Assembly: GCF_009908295.1 (NCBI RefSeq)
Contig: NZ_JAAALO010000003.1
Span: 558,001-622,000, forward strand
From: Micromonospora rubida
Lineage (GTDB): Bacteria > Actinomycetota > Actinomycetes > Mycobacteriales > Micromonosporaceae
DNA: 64,000 nt
Direction of reading: 5' to 3'
The position numbers and the translations under genes were made by a program. Each line of letters starts with the position of its first letter. Positions within the stretch are counted from its first letter, which is position 1. The notes below the pieces were generated by a model. It saw only the letters and a program-made list of their open reading frames with translations, made no database searches and had not been told where the DNA came from. Of the stretch, positions 50,230-62,146 are shown piece by piece.

Positions 50230-51234
50230 GTGACAGATCTTGCGTGGCCCTGGCCGGCCGGCGCGGCGACCGGTATCGGCTCGCTGCCCGGCACCGACGT
50301 CGCCGAGGCGCAGCGGGTTGTCCTCGGGGAGCTGCCCGCGTTGCCCCACCTGCCCGAGCTGCCCGGGCGCGGCCCGGGCGCGGACCTGATCGGCCGCGCC
50401 GGCGGCCTGCTGGTCGAGCTGCCCGTCGAGCTGTACGCGGGCCGATGGCGGGTCGCCCCCCGGCCGGGCCGGGACCTGCGCCGGGCCCGGGACCTGATGG
50501 AACGCGACCTCGACCAGCTCGCCGAGCAGGCCGAGGAGTACGCGGGGACGGTCAAGGTGCAGGCGGCCGGCCCGTACACCCTGGCAGCCTCGCTCGACCT
50601 GCCGATCGGCGGGCGGATGCTGCGGGACCCGGGCGCGGTGCGGGACCTCACCGGGTCCCTCGCCGAGGGGCTGCGCGCGCACGTCGCGGCGGTGGCCCGT
50701 CGGCTGCCCCGGGCCACGGTGCTGCTCCAGCTCGACGAGCCGTCCCTGCCGGCCGTGCTGGCCGGGCGGGTGCCCACGGAGAGCGGCCTCGGCACGTACC
50801 GTCCGGTGGCGCAGCCCGACGCGGCGGACCTGCTGCGCACGGTGGTCGAGGCGGTCGGGGTCCCGGTCGTGCTGCACTGCTGCGCGCCGGACGTCCCGCT
50901 GGAGCTGTTCCGCAGCGCCGGAGCGGCCGCGGTCGCGCTGGACCTGAGCCTGGTACGGGACCTGGACCCGCTCGGCGAGGCGATCGACGCCGGGCTCGGG
51001 CTGCTGGCCGGCGCCGCCCCGGCCACCCCGCCGCCGGCCGGTGGCGCGCCGACCTCCGCCCAGGTCGCCGACCGGGTACGTCAGGTCTGGGACCGCCTCG
51101 GCTTCCCGCGCCGCCGCCTCGCCGATCAGGTGGTGGTCACCCCGGCCTGCGGTCTCGCCGGGGCCAGCCCGCAGTACGTCCGGGCGGTGCTCGAGGCGTG
51201 CCGGGACGCGGGACGGCGACTCGCCGAGGACTGA
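50230..51234 (+). CDS. MetE-like (cobalamin-independent methionine synthase C-terminal) protein
   Basis: A 334-residue TIM-barrel protein from GTG 50230. GAATGIGSLPGTDVAEAQRV and VKVQAAGPYTLAASLDLPIG match the UROD/MetE-like fold. The zinc-type ligands are represented by VVLHCCAPDVPLELFRSAG and QVVVTPACGLAGASPQYVR (His, Cys, Cys). It is half the length of MetE, lacks the N-terminal domain, and corresponds to the mycobacterial Rv3015c group between mnmA and ligA. Whether it makes methionine is unknown. Confidence 0.9.
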   Translation: MTDLAWPWPAGAATGIGSLPGTDVAEAQRVVLGELPALPHLPELPGRGPGADLIGRAGGLLVELPVELYAGRWRVAPRPGRDLRRARDLMERDLDQLAEQAEEYAGTVKVQAAGPYTLAASLDLPIGGRMLRDPGAVRDLTGSLAEGLRAHVAAVARRLPRATVLLQLDEPSLPAVLAGRVPTESGLGTYRPVAQPDAADLLRTVVEAVGVPVVLHCCAPDVPLELFRSAGAAAVALDLSLVRDLDPLGEAIDAGLGLLAGAAPATPPPAGGAPTSAQVADRVRQVWDRLGFPRRRLADQVVVTPACGLAGASPQYVRAVLEACRDAGRRLAED

Positions 51235-51270
51235 GGTTTCCTGTCGGTCCCGGTGGGCAGAATGACCCCC

Positions 51271-51639
51271 ATGGTTGGACAACTGCGTTCCACGGTGATC
51301 GACTGCCCCGATCCCCGCGCCCTCGCGGCGTTCTACGCCGAGCTGCTGGGCTTGTCGGTGGCGGAGGAGGACTCCGAGGGCGACGAGTGGGTGGTGCTCG
51401 GCGGTCCGGTCGGCCGCCATCCCCGGATCGCCTTCCAGCGGGCGCCCGACCTGCGCCTGCCGGCCTGGCCAGACCCGGAGCGGCCCCAGCAGTTCCACCT
51501 CGACGTCACCGTCTCCGACATCGAGGTCGCCGAGAATGCGGCGCTGGCCCTGGGCGCGCGGCGGCTGCCCGGCGAGGGCGAGGGCTTCCGGGTCTACGCC
51601 GACCCGGCCGGTCACCCGTTCTGCCTGTGCTGGGACTGA
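51271..51639 (+). CDS. VOC-superfamily protein
   Basis: A 122-residue protein; ATG 51271 (MVGQLRSTVIDCPD) is chosen, with ATG 51262 as alternative. It has the glyoxalase/bleomycin-resistance paired fold: LAAFYAELLGLSVAEEDSEG and PQQFHLDVTVSDIEVAENAA, then FRVYADPAGHPFCLCWD. This small VOC type is very common in Actinobacteria. No substrate is known. It lies 36 bases after the MetE-like gene. Confidence 0.9.
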   Translation: MVGQLRSTVIDCPDPRALAAFYAELLGLSVAEEDSEGDEWVVLGGPVGRHPRIAFQRAPDLRLPAWPDPERPQQFHLDVTVSDIEVAENAALALGARRLPGEGEGFRVYADPAGHPFCLCWD

Positions 51640-51675
51640 CCCGCGCTCCCGTGGCGGGTCTTGCGACGGCCCGGC

Positions 51676-52689
51676 ATGATCACAAAGATGATCGACTCCT
51701 CGCTCCGGCGGGCCTCCGGCTCGCTCTTCGGCCTCGCCTACGGTGACGCGCTGGGCCGGCCGACCGAGTTCCTGACCGTCGCCGAGATCCGCCGCCGGTA
51801 CGGCCCCTCCGGCCCTCACGAGTTGGAGGGCCATCCCGCGCTGGTCACCGACGACACCCAGATGGCGCTCGCGGTGGGCTGGGCGCTGCACGACGCGCCG
51901 GCGTTCACCCCGGAGGCGGTTGAGCCGCTGCTGCGGGAGCGCTTCATGGCCTGGGCGGTCAGCCCGGACAACAACCGCGCCCCGGGGATGACCTGCCTGC
52001 GGGCCTGCGCCGAGCTGTCCCGGGGGTTGCGCTGGCAGGAGGCGACCGTGGCCGGCTCGAAGGGCTGCGGCGCCAACATGCGGGTCACCCCCGTCGGGCT
52101 GCTCCCCGTCGACTTGGACACCCTGGCCGGCCTCGCCCAGCTCCAGGCCGGGCTGACCCACGGCCACCCCACCGGGCTGGCCGCCAGCGAGCTGACCGCC
52201 TACGCGGTCCGGCTGCTGCGCGACGGCGCTGCCCTGGCCGAGCTGCCGGCGCTGCTCGTCGAGCGGGCCCGCGAGCAGCGCCGGGTCTACCGGTCGGACT
52301 GGCTCGGCGACCTGTGGCAGCGCCCGGGCGTGGACTCCCCGGAGGACTTCATCGCCCGCGGCTGGGACGAGTGCCTGGCCGCCCTGGGCCGGCTGACCAC
52401 GACGCTCACCCGTCCCGACGACGGCGGCGACCCGTGCCGGCGTACCGGTGAGGGGTGGGTGGCCGAGGAGGCGCTGGCGACGGCGCTGCTCTGCGCGCTG
52501 TGGCACGCCGACGACCCGGTCGGCGCGCTGGCCCGGGGCGCGACCACCGCCGGTGACTCCGACTCCATCGCGGCCCTGGCCGGCGCCTTCGTCGGCGCCG
52601 CCCACGGCCTGCCCGGCTGGCCGCGCGCCTGGTCCACCCAGATCGAGTACGCCGACCAACTAACCACCCTCTCCACCCCCCACGACTAA
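51676..52689 (+). CDS. ADP-ribosylglycohydrolase family protein
   Basis: A 337-residue protein from ATG 51676 (MITKMIDSSLRRA); ATG 51688 is possible. ASGSLFGLAYGDALGRPTEF, TDDTQMALAVGWALHDAPA and the C-terminal GATTAGDSDSIAALAGAFVG AAHGL give the binuclear Mg site (Thr-Asp-Asp and Asp-Ser-Asp) of the DraG/ARH fold. Such enzymes remove ADP-ribose from proteins, RNA ends or small molecules. The next gene, on the other strand, is a PemK/MazF-like protein; hairpin copy 2 lies between. Confidence 0.95.
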   Translation: MITKMIDSSLRRASGSLFGLAYGDALGRPTEFLTVAEIRRRYGPSGPHELEGHPALVTDDTQMALAVGWALHDAPAFTPEAVEPLLRERFMAWAVSPDNNRAPGMTCLRACAELSRGLRWQEATVAGSKGCGANMRVTPVGLLPVDLDTLAGLAQLQAGLTHGHPTGLAASELTAYAVRLLRDGAALAELPALLVERAREQRRVYRSDWLGDLWQRPGVDSPEDFIARGWDECLAALGRLTTTLTRPDDGGDPCRRTGEGWVAEEALATALLCALWHADDPVGALARGATTAGDSDSIAALAGAFVGAAHGLPGWPRAWSTQIEYADQLTTLSTPHD

Positions 52690-52713
52690 CCACCCACCCC
52701 ACCCCCGACCAGT

Positions 52714-52777
52714 CCGTTGATCAAGAGGTTTACGTCAGGATCCGCCTCGCTGGCGACGCAAACCTCTTGATCAACGG
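52714..52777. repeat. Dispersed hairpin element, copy 2
   Basis: Arms 52714-52736 and 52755-52777 (23 bases) pair except for one A/C position, around an 18-base loop, between two convergent genes. Read on the minus strand the single mismatch becomes the same G/T as in copy 1 at 26836. The left flank is C-rich and the right flank is G-rich, as at copy 1. It may also terminate the genes on both sides. Confidence 0.88.
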
Positions 52778-52809
52778 GGTATTCGGGGGGTGGGGTTTGG
52801 GGGTTTGGG

Positions 52810-53388
52810 TCAGGGGGTGGGGAGGTGGGGGAGGGTGCGCAGTTGGCGCCAGAGGGTGGGGTCGCAGCTGCCCGCGTTGTCGCGGAAGGCCGAGGTGGCG
52901 ATCCGGATGGGTTCGCTGATGTCGAGGTAGCTGTCGTGGTCGGCACCGGGGTCCCAGTCGCGGGTGGGGATGCGGACGTGATCGTCCCGGTCGGACTTGT
53001 CCTGGCTGGTGACCTTGAGCACGTCGGCGCCCCGGCCGTCGGTCCGCAGCACCACGCAGGGGCGGACCTTCGAGCCGGTGCCGTCGGCGTACGGGACCTC
53101 GGCCCACCAGACCTCGCCGGGTCGGGGCGTACCGGTGGGGGCGGTGGTCCGCTCGGCGGCGCGCGGCCGGGGCGGGGCGGCCGGTCGGCCGGTCGCCCGG
53201 GTGCCGGCGCCCCGGCCGGGGCGGGTGGCGGTGGATCCGGGGCGCGGCCGGTCCCGCTGCGGCCGGGTCCGGTCCCGCCGGGCGCGGGCGCGCTCGGTCC
53301 CCGCGCTGCGCCGACGCCACTCGCTCCACGCCCAGCCCGCTGCGACGGCCAGCACGATCGCCAGTGCCCAGAGCAGCCAGTCCGGCAT
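52810..53388 (-). CDS. Membrane-tethered PemK/MazF-like protein
   Basis: A 192-residue protein; ATG 53388 (MPDWLLWALAIVLAVAAGWA) gives an N-terminal membrane helix directly at the start. A long Arg/Pro-rich linker of about 65 residues is followed by the toxin-like fold: PGEVWWAEVPYADGTGSKVR, PCVVLRTDGRGADVLKVTSQ and DKSDRDDHVRIPTRDWDPG, DSYLDISEPIRIATSAFRD. PemK/MazF toxins are RNases. No antitoxin gene is adjacent, and the helix places the domain at the inner face of the membrane. It may have a non-toxin role. Confidence 0.85.
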   Translation of the reverse strand: MPDWLLWALAIVLAVAAGWAWSEWRRRSAGTERARARRDRTRPQRDRPRPGSTATRPGRGAGTRATGRPAAPPRPRAAERTTAPTGTPRPGEVWWAEVPYADGTGSKVRPCVVLRTDGRGADVLKVTSQDKSDRDDHVRIPTRDWDPGADHDSYLDISEPIRIATSAFRDNAGSCDPTLWRQLRTLPHLPTP

Positions 53389-53525
53389 CCGCGCCTCCCT
53401 CTGTCCGGCGGCGGTCCGGGCCCGCCGACGTGCGGCGATCCTCGCACGTCGGCGGGATGGCGGCCCGCCGGGCGCGGCGGGCGGGCGGCGGATTGTCACA
53501 CCCGACCGATACGGTGCGGGGGTAG

Positions 53526-55838
<2,313 letters not shown>

Positions 55839-56051
55839 CCCCACCGCCCCGGGTGCCACCTGCGTGGATGGAGCGGCCGGAGGGACCTGCGGAGGCGGGT
55901 CGTGAAACTTGACCGCACCTGGTCGCGTATACCAACTTAATTACGACTACGACCGATTCGTGGCTGTCGTCTCGGAAAAAGCGGCACTCAGGGCGTTTCA
56001 TGGGGGCACGACGGGCGCAGGGCCCGCCGTGGCCGCTGCCCGGGAGGTGCG

Positions 56052-58541
56052 ATGGAGGCCGTCGATCCGCGAAACTCCGTCCCGCCGGGACGGGTGACGC
56101 CCTTCTACGGCTTCGTCGCCGCCGTCGCGGCGCTGGCGATCCTGGTCTCGGCCGGGCCGTTGACCGAGCTGCCGGGCCGGCTCTCCGAGCTGCCGGTGGC
56201 GTTCTGGACGATGGCGGCCCTCGCCGTGGTCTGCGACGCGCGGCCGTTCGTGCCCCCGGGGCGCCGGCAGCCCTCGGCGGTTTTCCCGTCCACCTGCTTT
56301 ACCTTCGCCATCCTGCTCGGCTGGGGGCTCGGCCCGGCCGTGGCGGTGCAGACGGTCGCGGTGGCCGTCTCAGGCTGGCGGATGGGCCACGCCGCCTGGC
56401 GGTCCGGCTTCAACGCCGCCCAGTACGCCTGCGCGCTGGCCGCCGCCGCGGTGGTCACGGGCCTGGGGCCCGGCGGGATCTTCGATGGTGGGCACCTGGG
56501 CTGGACTGACGTGCTCGCCGTCGGCGGGGCGGCGGCGGCCTGGTTCGTCGTCAACTACGGTCTGGTCAGCACCGCGATCCGGTGGCGTTTCGGGGGCCGC
56601 TGGTGGCCCGGCGTCCGGTCGGGCCTGGGGTACGAGCTGATCTCCACCGGCTCGTTGCTGCTGCTCGCCCCGGTGCTGGTGGCCGCCGCCCGGGCCAGCG
56701 CCGCGCTGATCCCGCTGGTGCTGGTGCCGCTGTTCGCGGTGTACCGGATGGCACACCTCGCCGCCGAGCAGGAGCAGCTCGGCGCGCTCGACCCGCTCAC
56801 CGGCCTGCCCAACCGAAAGGCGCTGCTCGCGGAGGTGGCCGAGCAGGTCCACCTGCACGCCGAGCGGGCCGCCCGGGGCGACCCGGACGCCCACCTGGCG
56901 CTGCTGCTGATCGACCTCGACCGGTTCAAGAACGTCAACGACGCGCTCGGTCACGCCGTGGGCGACCGGCTGCTGGTCGAGGTGAGCGCCCGGCTGGCCG
57001 GCGCGGTGGGGGAGCGGGACCTGCTCGCCCGCCTCGGCGGGGACGAGTTCGCCATCGTCAGCACCGGGCTGACCGGCGTGGACGCCGCCCGGGAGACCGC
57101 CGAGCGGCTGGTGGGCGCGCTCGCCGAGCCGGTGGCGCTGGACGGGCTGCCGCTGGACGTCGGCGGCTCCATCGGCATCGCGCTCTACCCCGAGCACGGG
57201 GAGGACTTCGCCACCCTGATGCGCCACGCCGACGTGGCGATGTACGACGCCAAGCAGCGCAGCGACACCGTCGCCGTGTACGCCGCCGAGTCCGACCACA
57301 ACTCCGCCGAGCGGCTGGGTCTGCTGGCCGACCTGCGGCGCGTACTCGAATCGGGGTCGGAGGGTCGGGGGGCGGCCGGGGTGCGCGGCGGTGACGGCGC
57401 CGCGCTGCCCGCCGCCCTCGCCCCGCCGACCGCCGGCCGCGGCGGGGGGCGCTCGGTGCCGGGGTTGGCCCGCTGGGGCGCCCGCCGGCACCGGGAGCAC
57501 CCGGGGCCGGCCCACCCCGATGAGCTGATCCAGCGGATCGTCACCGCCGCCGACCCGATCCGGCGCCGAGCCACCGTGACCGGCGCCGAGACCGGCGCCG
57601 CGACCGGCGCCGCGACCGGCGCCGAGACAGCCGGCGTGACCGGCGGCGGGCCGGGGCAGCCGGTCGAACCGGGTGGCGGCGGGGCGGCGGAGGCGGATCC
57701 CGGGACCGGGGTCGCGTACGCGGAGCCGGCCGGCCGGCGGCCGGGGCACGACGAGCCGGGCGACCCTGGCGAGATCACCATGTACTACCAGCCGCAGGTA
57801 GCCATCGCCACCGGCGAGGTGGTGGGCGTGGAGGCGCTGCTGCGCTGGCGGCATCCGCGCCGGGGGATGGTCGACCCGGAGGAGCTGATCCGGGTCGCCG
57901 AGCAGAGCGCGGTGATGCGGCTGCTCACCCGTCGGGTGGTCGACGACGTGGTGGAGCAGCTGGCGAAGTGGTCGGCGGCCGGGATCAGCCTGCGGGCGGC
58001 ACTCAACGTCAGCGTCCGGGACCTGCACACCGGCGAGATCGCCGACCAGATCGCCGACCGGCTGGCCCGCTTCGGCGTCGAGCCGGAGCGCCTGCAACTG
58101 GAGATCACCGAGGGCGCGCTGATGGCCGACCCGCGCCGGGTGCTGGCCACCATCTCCCGGCTGCACGCCATCGGGGTGGCCATCGCGCTGGACGACTTCG
58201 GCACCGGGTACTCGTCGATGCAGCACCTGCGCCGGTTGCCGCTGTCCGAGGTGAAGGTGGACCGGTCGTTCGTGCTCGGGATGGCCGACGACGCGGACGA
58301 CGCCGCCATCGTCCGGTCGATGATCGAGCTGGCCGGGGCGCTCGGCCTGCGGGTCGTCGCGGAGGGGGTGGAGGACGAGCGGACCTGGCGGCTGCTGCAC
58401 GCCGCCGGCTGCGACGTGGCGCAGGGCTGGTTCTACGCCCGGCCGATGCCGGCCGAGGAGTTGGCCGCCTGGCTCGCCCGGTACCGGCCGCTGCGGCCGG
58501 CCGCGCGGGGCGCGGAGAGCCGGCCCCCGCGCAGTCGCTGA
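56052..58541 (+). CDS. Membrane GGDEF-EAL protein (c-di-GMP synthesis/breakdown)
   Basis: An 829-residue protein from ATG 56052, behind GGGAGG. Residues 15-230 form 6-7 helices of a MASE-like sensor. The GGDEF domain starts at [16 protein letters not shown] (about residue 246); the active loop is [14 protein letters not shown] near 330. A linker of about 130 residues with 12-bp DNA repeats ([12 protein letters not shown]) precedes the EAL domain: EALLRWRHP near 593, then [20 protein letters not shown] and [12 protein letters not shown]. Both active-site signatures look intact. It stands between ligA and gatC. An AT-richer patch at 55905-55990 probably holds its promoter. Confidence 0.95.
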   Translation: MEAVDPRNSVPPGRVTPFYGFVAAVAALAILVSAGPLTELPGRLSELPVAFWTMAALAVVCDARPFVPPGRRQPSAVFPSTCFTFAILLGWGLGPAVAVQTVAVAVSGWRMGHAAWRSGFNAAQYACALAAAAVVTGLGPGGIFDGGHLGWTDVLAVGGAAAAWFVVNYGLVSTAIRWRFGGRWWPGVRSGLGYELISTGSLLLLAPVLVAAARASAALIPLVLVPLFAVYRMAHLAAEQEQLGALDPLTGLPNRKALLAEVAEQVHLHAERAARGDPDAHLALLLIDLDRFKNVNDALGHAVGDRLLVEVSARLAGAVGERDLLARLGGDEFAIVSTGLTGVDAARETAERLVGALAEPVALDGLPLDVGGSIGIALYPEHGEDFATLMRHADVAMYDAKQRSDTVAVYAAESDHNSAERLGLLADLRRVLESGSEGRGAAGVRGGDGAALPAALAPPTAGRGGGRSVPGLARWGARRHREHPGPAHPDELIQRIVTAADPIRRRATVTGAETGAATGAATGAETAGVTGGGPGQPVEPGGGGAAEADPGTGVAYAEPAGRRPGHDEPGDPGEITMYYQPQVAIATGEVVGVEALLRWRHPRRGMVDPEELIRVAEQSAVMRLLTRRVVDDVVEQLAKWSAAGISLRAALNVSVRDLHTGEIADQIADRLARFGVEPERLQLEITEGALMADPRRVLATISRLHAIGVAIALDDFGTGYSSMQHLRRLPLSEVKVDRSFVLGMADDADDAAIVRSMIELAGALGLRVVAEGVEDERTWRLLHAAGCDVAQGWFYARPMPAEELAAWLARYRPLRPAARGAESRPPRSR

Positions 58542-58738
58542 CCAGACGGCACCCTGGGCGCCGCAGGGCCGGAAGGGCAGTCGGGACGTCGGGGGCGCCG
58601 CAGGGCCGGAGGGGGAGTCGGGGACGCCGGGCCGGTGCTGGACAATAGACTCGCTCCGGTCACCGCACGTCATCGTCATCCCGACGCGCGGCGGGCCACC
58701 CGCCAGAAACCAGCACGACAGCCACGAAGGGGGCACTG

Positions 58739-59044
58739 ATGGCCGCCATCTCCCGCGAGGAGGTCGCGCACCTGGCGCGACTGTCGCGGCTCGCCGTCAC
58801 GGAGGAGGAGCTGGACACCTTCGCCGGCCAGCTCGACACGATCCTCCAGGCGGTCGCCCAGGTCGGCGAGGTCACCGCGGCGGACATCCCGCCGACCTCC
58901 CACTCCGTACCGTTGACGAACGTGCTGCGCGAGGACGTGGTGGTGCCGGGCCTGACCCCGGCGGAGGCCCTGTCGGGCGCGCCCGACGCGGAGGAACAGC
59001 GGTTCCGCGTCCCGCGGATCCTGGACGAGGATGTGGCGTCGTGA
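58739..59044 (+). CDS. gatC: Asp/Glu-tRNA amidotransferase subunit GatC
   Basis: A 101-residue protein from ATG 58739. [20 protein letters not shown] and [20 protein letters not shown], then LDEDVAS at the end, are characteristic. GatC stabilises the GatAB complex, which converts Glu-tRNA(Gln) or Asp-tRNA(Asn) by transamidation. Its stop overlaps the GTG of gatA (GTGA). Confidence 0.97.
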   Translation: MAAISREEVAHLARLSRLAVTEEELDTFAGQLDTILQAVAQVGEVTAADIPPTSHSVPLTNVLREDVVVPGLTPAEALSGAPDAEEQRFRVPRILDEDVAS

Positions 59045-60516
59045 CTGACCTGACCAAGCTGACCGCCGTCGAGATCGCCGGTCTCGTCGCCGGCGGGGAG
59101 ACCTCGGCCGTCGAGGTGACCCGGGCCCACCTGGACCGGATCGCCGCCGTCGAGGGCCGGGTGCACGCCTTCCTGCACGTCGACACGGAGGGCGCGCTCG
59201 CCGCCGCCCGCGCGGTCGACGAGCGCCGGGCGGCCGGGGAGGAGCTGGGCCCACTGGCCGGCGTCCCGGTGGCCGTGAAGGACGTGCTCACCACCAAGGG
59301 CGTGCCGACCACCGTCGGGTCGAAGATCCTTGAGGGCTGGCGCCCGCCGTACGACGCGACGATCGTGCAGCGGCTGCGGGCGGCCGGCACGGTGATGCTC
59401 GGCAAGACGAACATGGACGAGTTCGCCATGGGCTCCTCCACGGAGTACTCGGCGTACGGCCCGAGCCACAACCCGTGGGACCTCGACCGCATCCCGGGCG
59501 GCTCCGGTGGCGGCAGCGCCGCCGCCATCGCGGCGTACGAGGCGCCGCTGGCGATCGGCTCGGACACGGGCGGCTCGATCCGCCAGCCCGGCGCGGTCAC
59601 CGGCACCGTCGGGGCGAAGCCCACCTACGGCGGCACCTCCCGGTACGGCCTGGTGGCCTTCTCCTCGTCGCTGGACACCCCGGGCCCGTGCGCGCGTACG
59701 GTGCTCGACGCGGCGCTGCTGCACGCGGCGATCGGCGGCCACGACCCGCGCGACTCCACCTCGATCCCGCAGCCGATGCCCGACGTGGTGGCGGCGGCGC
59801 GGCTCGGCGCGACCGGCGACCTGACCGGCGTGAAGCTCGGCATCGTCAGCGAGTTCGTCGGCGAGGGCGCCGAGCCCGGTGTGATGGCGGCGTTCCACGA
59901 GTCGGTCGACGCGCTGACCAAGCTCGGCGCCGAGATCGTCGAGGTCTCCTGCCCGCACTTCAAGTACGCGCTTCCGGCGTACTACCTGATCGCCCCGAGC
60001 GAGTGCTCCTCCAACCTGGCCCGCTACGACGGCGTCCGGTTCGGCCTGCGGGTCGGCGACGACGGCAACCGGTCGCTGGAGGAGGTCATGTCGCTGACCC
60101 GGGAGGCCGGCTTCGGCCCCGAGGTCAAGCGCCGGATCATGCTCGGCACGTACGCGCTCTCGTCGGGCTACTACGACGCCTACTACGGGCAGGCGCAGAA
60201 GGTCCGGACGCTGATCACCCGGGACTTCACCGCCGCCTTCGAGCAGGTCGACGCGCTGATCTCGCCGACCACCCCGTTCGTGGCGTTCCCGATCGGCGCG
60301 CGCACCGCCGACCCGTACCAGATGTATCTGGCGGACCTGTTCACCATCCCGACGAACCTGTACGGCGGGCCGGGCATCTCGGTGCCGTGCGGCCTCTCCG
60401 AGGGGCTGCCGGTCGGCCTCCAGGTGATGGCCCCGACGATGGCGGACGACCGGATGTACCGGGTCGCCGCCGCGCTGGAGTCCGCGGTCGGCACGTTCAC
60501 CCCACCGGCATTGTGA
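59041..60516 (+). CDS. gatA: Asp/Glu-tRNA amidotransferase subunit GatA
   Basis: A 491-residue amidase-family protein from GTG 59041. The Ser-cisSer-Lys triad is in [20 protein letters not shown] and [39 protein letters not shown]. It releases ammonia from glutamine for GatB. The C-terminal [20 protein letters not shown] is standard. It is coupled to gatC by a 4-base overlap and followed by gatB after 13 bases. Confidence 0.98.
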   Translation: MTDLTKLTAVEIAGLVAGGETSAVEVTRAHLDRIAAVEGRVHAFLHVDTEGALAAARAVDERRAAGEELGPLAGVPVAVKDVLTTKGVPTTVGSKILEGWRPPYDATIVQRLRAAGTVMLGKTNMDEFAMGSSTEYSAYGPSHNPWDLDRIPGGSGGGSAAAIAAYEAPLAIGSDTGGSIRQPGAVTGTVGAKPTYGGTSRYGLVAFSSSLDTPGPCARTVLDAALLHAAIGGHDPRDSTSIPQPMPDVVAAARLGATGDLTGVKLGIVSEFVGEGAEPGVMAAFHESVDALTKLGAEIVEVSCPHFKYALPAYYLIAPSECSSNLARYDGVRFGLRVGDDGNRSLEEVMSLTREAGFGPEVKRRIMLGTYALSSGYYDAYYGQAQKVRTLITRDFTAAFEQVDALISPTTPFVAFPIGARTADPYQMYLADLFTIPTNLYGGPGISVPCGLSEGLPVGLQVMAPTMADDRMYRVAAALESAVGTFTPPAL

Positions 60517-60529
60517 GGCAGGAGCACCG

Positions 60530-62029
60530 ATGACGACCACCTTGCCCGCGTACGACGACGTCGTTGCGCGCTACGAACCGGTGATCGGCCTGGAGACCCA
60601 CGTCGAGCTGGGCACGAACACCAAGATGTTCTGCGGCTGCCCGACCGACTTCGGCGGCGAGCCGAACACCCGGGTCTGCCCGGTCTGCCTGGGCCTGCCC
60701 GGCTCGCTGCCGGTGGCCAACAAGGCGGCCATCGAGGCGACGATCCGGATCGGCCTGGCGCTGAACTGCTCGATCGCGCCGTGGTCCCGGTTCGCCCGGA
60801 AGAACTACTTCTACCCGGACATGCCGAAGGACTTCCAGATCAGCCAGTACGACGAGCCGCTGTGCTTCGAGGGCTACCTGGACGTCGAGGTGAACGGCGA
60901 GCTGGTCCGGATCGGCATCGAGCGGGTGCACCTGGAGGAGGACACCGGCAAGTCGCTGCACGTCGGCGGTGCCACCGGCCGCATCCACGGCGCGACCGAG
61001 TCGCTGGTCGACTACAACCGGGCCGGCATCCCGCTGGTGGAGATCGTCACCAAGCCGGTCCCCGGCATCGGCGCGCTCGCCCCCGAGGTGGCCCGCGCGT
61101 ACGTCACCGAGCTGCGCGACGTGCTCCGCTCCCTGGGCGTATCCGACGTGCGGATGGAGGAGGGGTCGCTGCGCTGCGACGTGAACACCTCCCTCAACCT
61201 GCCCGGCGCCGAGTGGGGCACCCGCACCGAGACGAAGAACGTCAACTCGCTGCGTTCGGTGGAGCGGGCGGTCCGCTCGGAGATGCTGCGCCAGGCGTCG
61301 GTGCTCGACGCGGGCGGCCGGATCGTCCAGGAGACCCGGCACTTCCAGGAGGACACCGGGGGCACCCGGCCGGGCCGGTCCAAGGAGACCGCCACCGACT
61401 ACCGGTACTTCCCGGAGCCGGACCTGGTCCCACTCGCCCCGGAGGCCGCGTGGGTGGCCGAGCTGAAGGCCGCCCTGCCGGAGCTGCCCCGGCTGCACCG
61501 CCGCCGGCTCCAGGAGCAGTGGGGCCTGTCCGACGCCGACATGCAGTCGGTGCTCAACGCCGGCGCGGTCGAGCTGATCGAGGCCACCGTCGCCGCCGGG
61601 GCCACCCCCGCCGCTGCCCGCAAGTGGTGGCTGGGTGAGCTGTCCCGCCGGGCCAACGAGACCGGCGTGGAGCTGGCCGACATCGGGGCCACCCCGCACC
61701 AGGTCGCCGAGCTTCAGGGGCTGGTCGACGCCGGCAAGCTCAACGACAAGCTGGCCCGGACCGTCCTGGAGGGCGTGGTGGCCGGCGAGGGCTCACCCAC
61801 CCAGATCATGGCCAACCGGGGCCTGGAGGTCGTCTCCGACACCGGCGCGCTCACCGCCGCCGTGGACGAGGCGATCGCCGCGAACCCCGGCGTCGCCGAG
61901 AAGGTCCGCAGCGGCAAGGTCGCGGCGGCCGGCGCGCTGGTCGGCGCGGTCATGAAGACCACCCGGGGCCAGGCCGACGCCAAGACCGTCCGCGAGCTGA
62001 TCCTGGAGCGCCTCGGCGCCCAGGGCTGA
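60530..62029 (+). CDS. gatB: Asp/Glu-tRNA amidotransferase subunit GatB
   Basis: A 499-residue protein from ATG 60530. [40 protein letters not shown] and [19 protein letters not shown] form the kinase-like core that activates the aminoacyl-tRNA. The C-terminal YqeY-like tail ([20 protein letters not shown]) grips the tRNA elbow. It completes gatCAB. A strong terminator follows at 62038. Confidence 0.98.
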   Translation: MTTTLPAYDDVVARYEPVIGLETHVELGTNTKMFCGCPTDFGGEPNTRVCPVCLGLPGSLPVANKAAIEATIRIGLALNCSIAPWSRFARKNYFYPDMPKDFQISQYDEPLCFEGYLDVEVNGELVRIGIERVHLEEDTGKSLHVGGATGRIHGATESLVDYNRAGIPLVEIVTKPVPGIGALAPEVARAYVTELRDVLRSLGVSDVRMEEGSLRCDVNTSLNLPGAEWGTRTETKNVNSLRSVERAVRSEMLRQASVLDAGGRIVQETRHFQEDTGGTRPGRSKETATDYRYFPEPDLVPLAPEAAWVAELKAALPELPRLHRRRLQEQWGLSDADMQSVLNAGAVELIEATVAAGATPAAARKWWLGELSRRANETGVELADIGATPHQVAELQGLVDAGKLNDKLARTVLEGVVAGEGSPTQIMANRGLEVVSDTGALTAAVDEAIAANPGVAEKVRSGKVAAAGALVGAVMKTTRGQADAKTVRELILERLGAQG

Positions 62030-62037
62030 GCCCCGAC

Positions 62038-62076
62038 CGGGAAGGCCGCCGCCGGGACCCGGCGGCGGCCTTCCCG
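62038..62076 (+). terminator. Intrinsic terminator after gatB
   Basis: A 17-bp perfect stem (CGGGAAGGCCGCCGCCG and its complement) closes a 5-base loop GGACC. It lies 8 bases after the gatB stop, and CCTCTTCG follows. Confidence 0.82.
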
Positions 62077-62146
62077 CCTCTTCGAGTACGCGGCCCCCGC
62101 ACCCCCCTCGCGAGGGCGTCAACGGCGACGCCCGGATGGAGCCACC

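Noticed and set aside
47920..52659. 1579-codon minus-strand frame
   Set aside because: It is antisense to the cysteine desulfurase, mnmA, MetE-like, VOC and ADP-ribosylglycohydrolase genes and its translation is Arg/His/Gly/Ala filler.
55909..56097. 62-codon ORF ahead of the GGDEF-EAL gene
   Set aside because: It runs through the probable promoter and into the next gene in another frame, with no ribosome site or family similarity.
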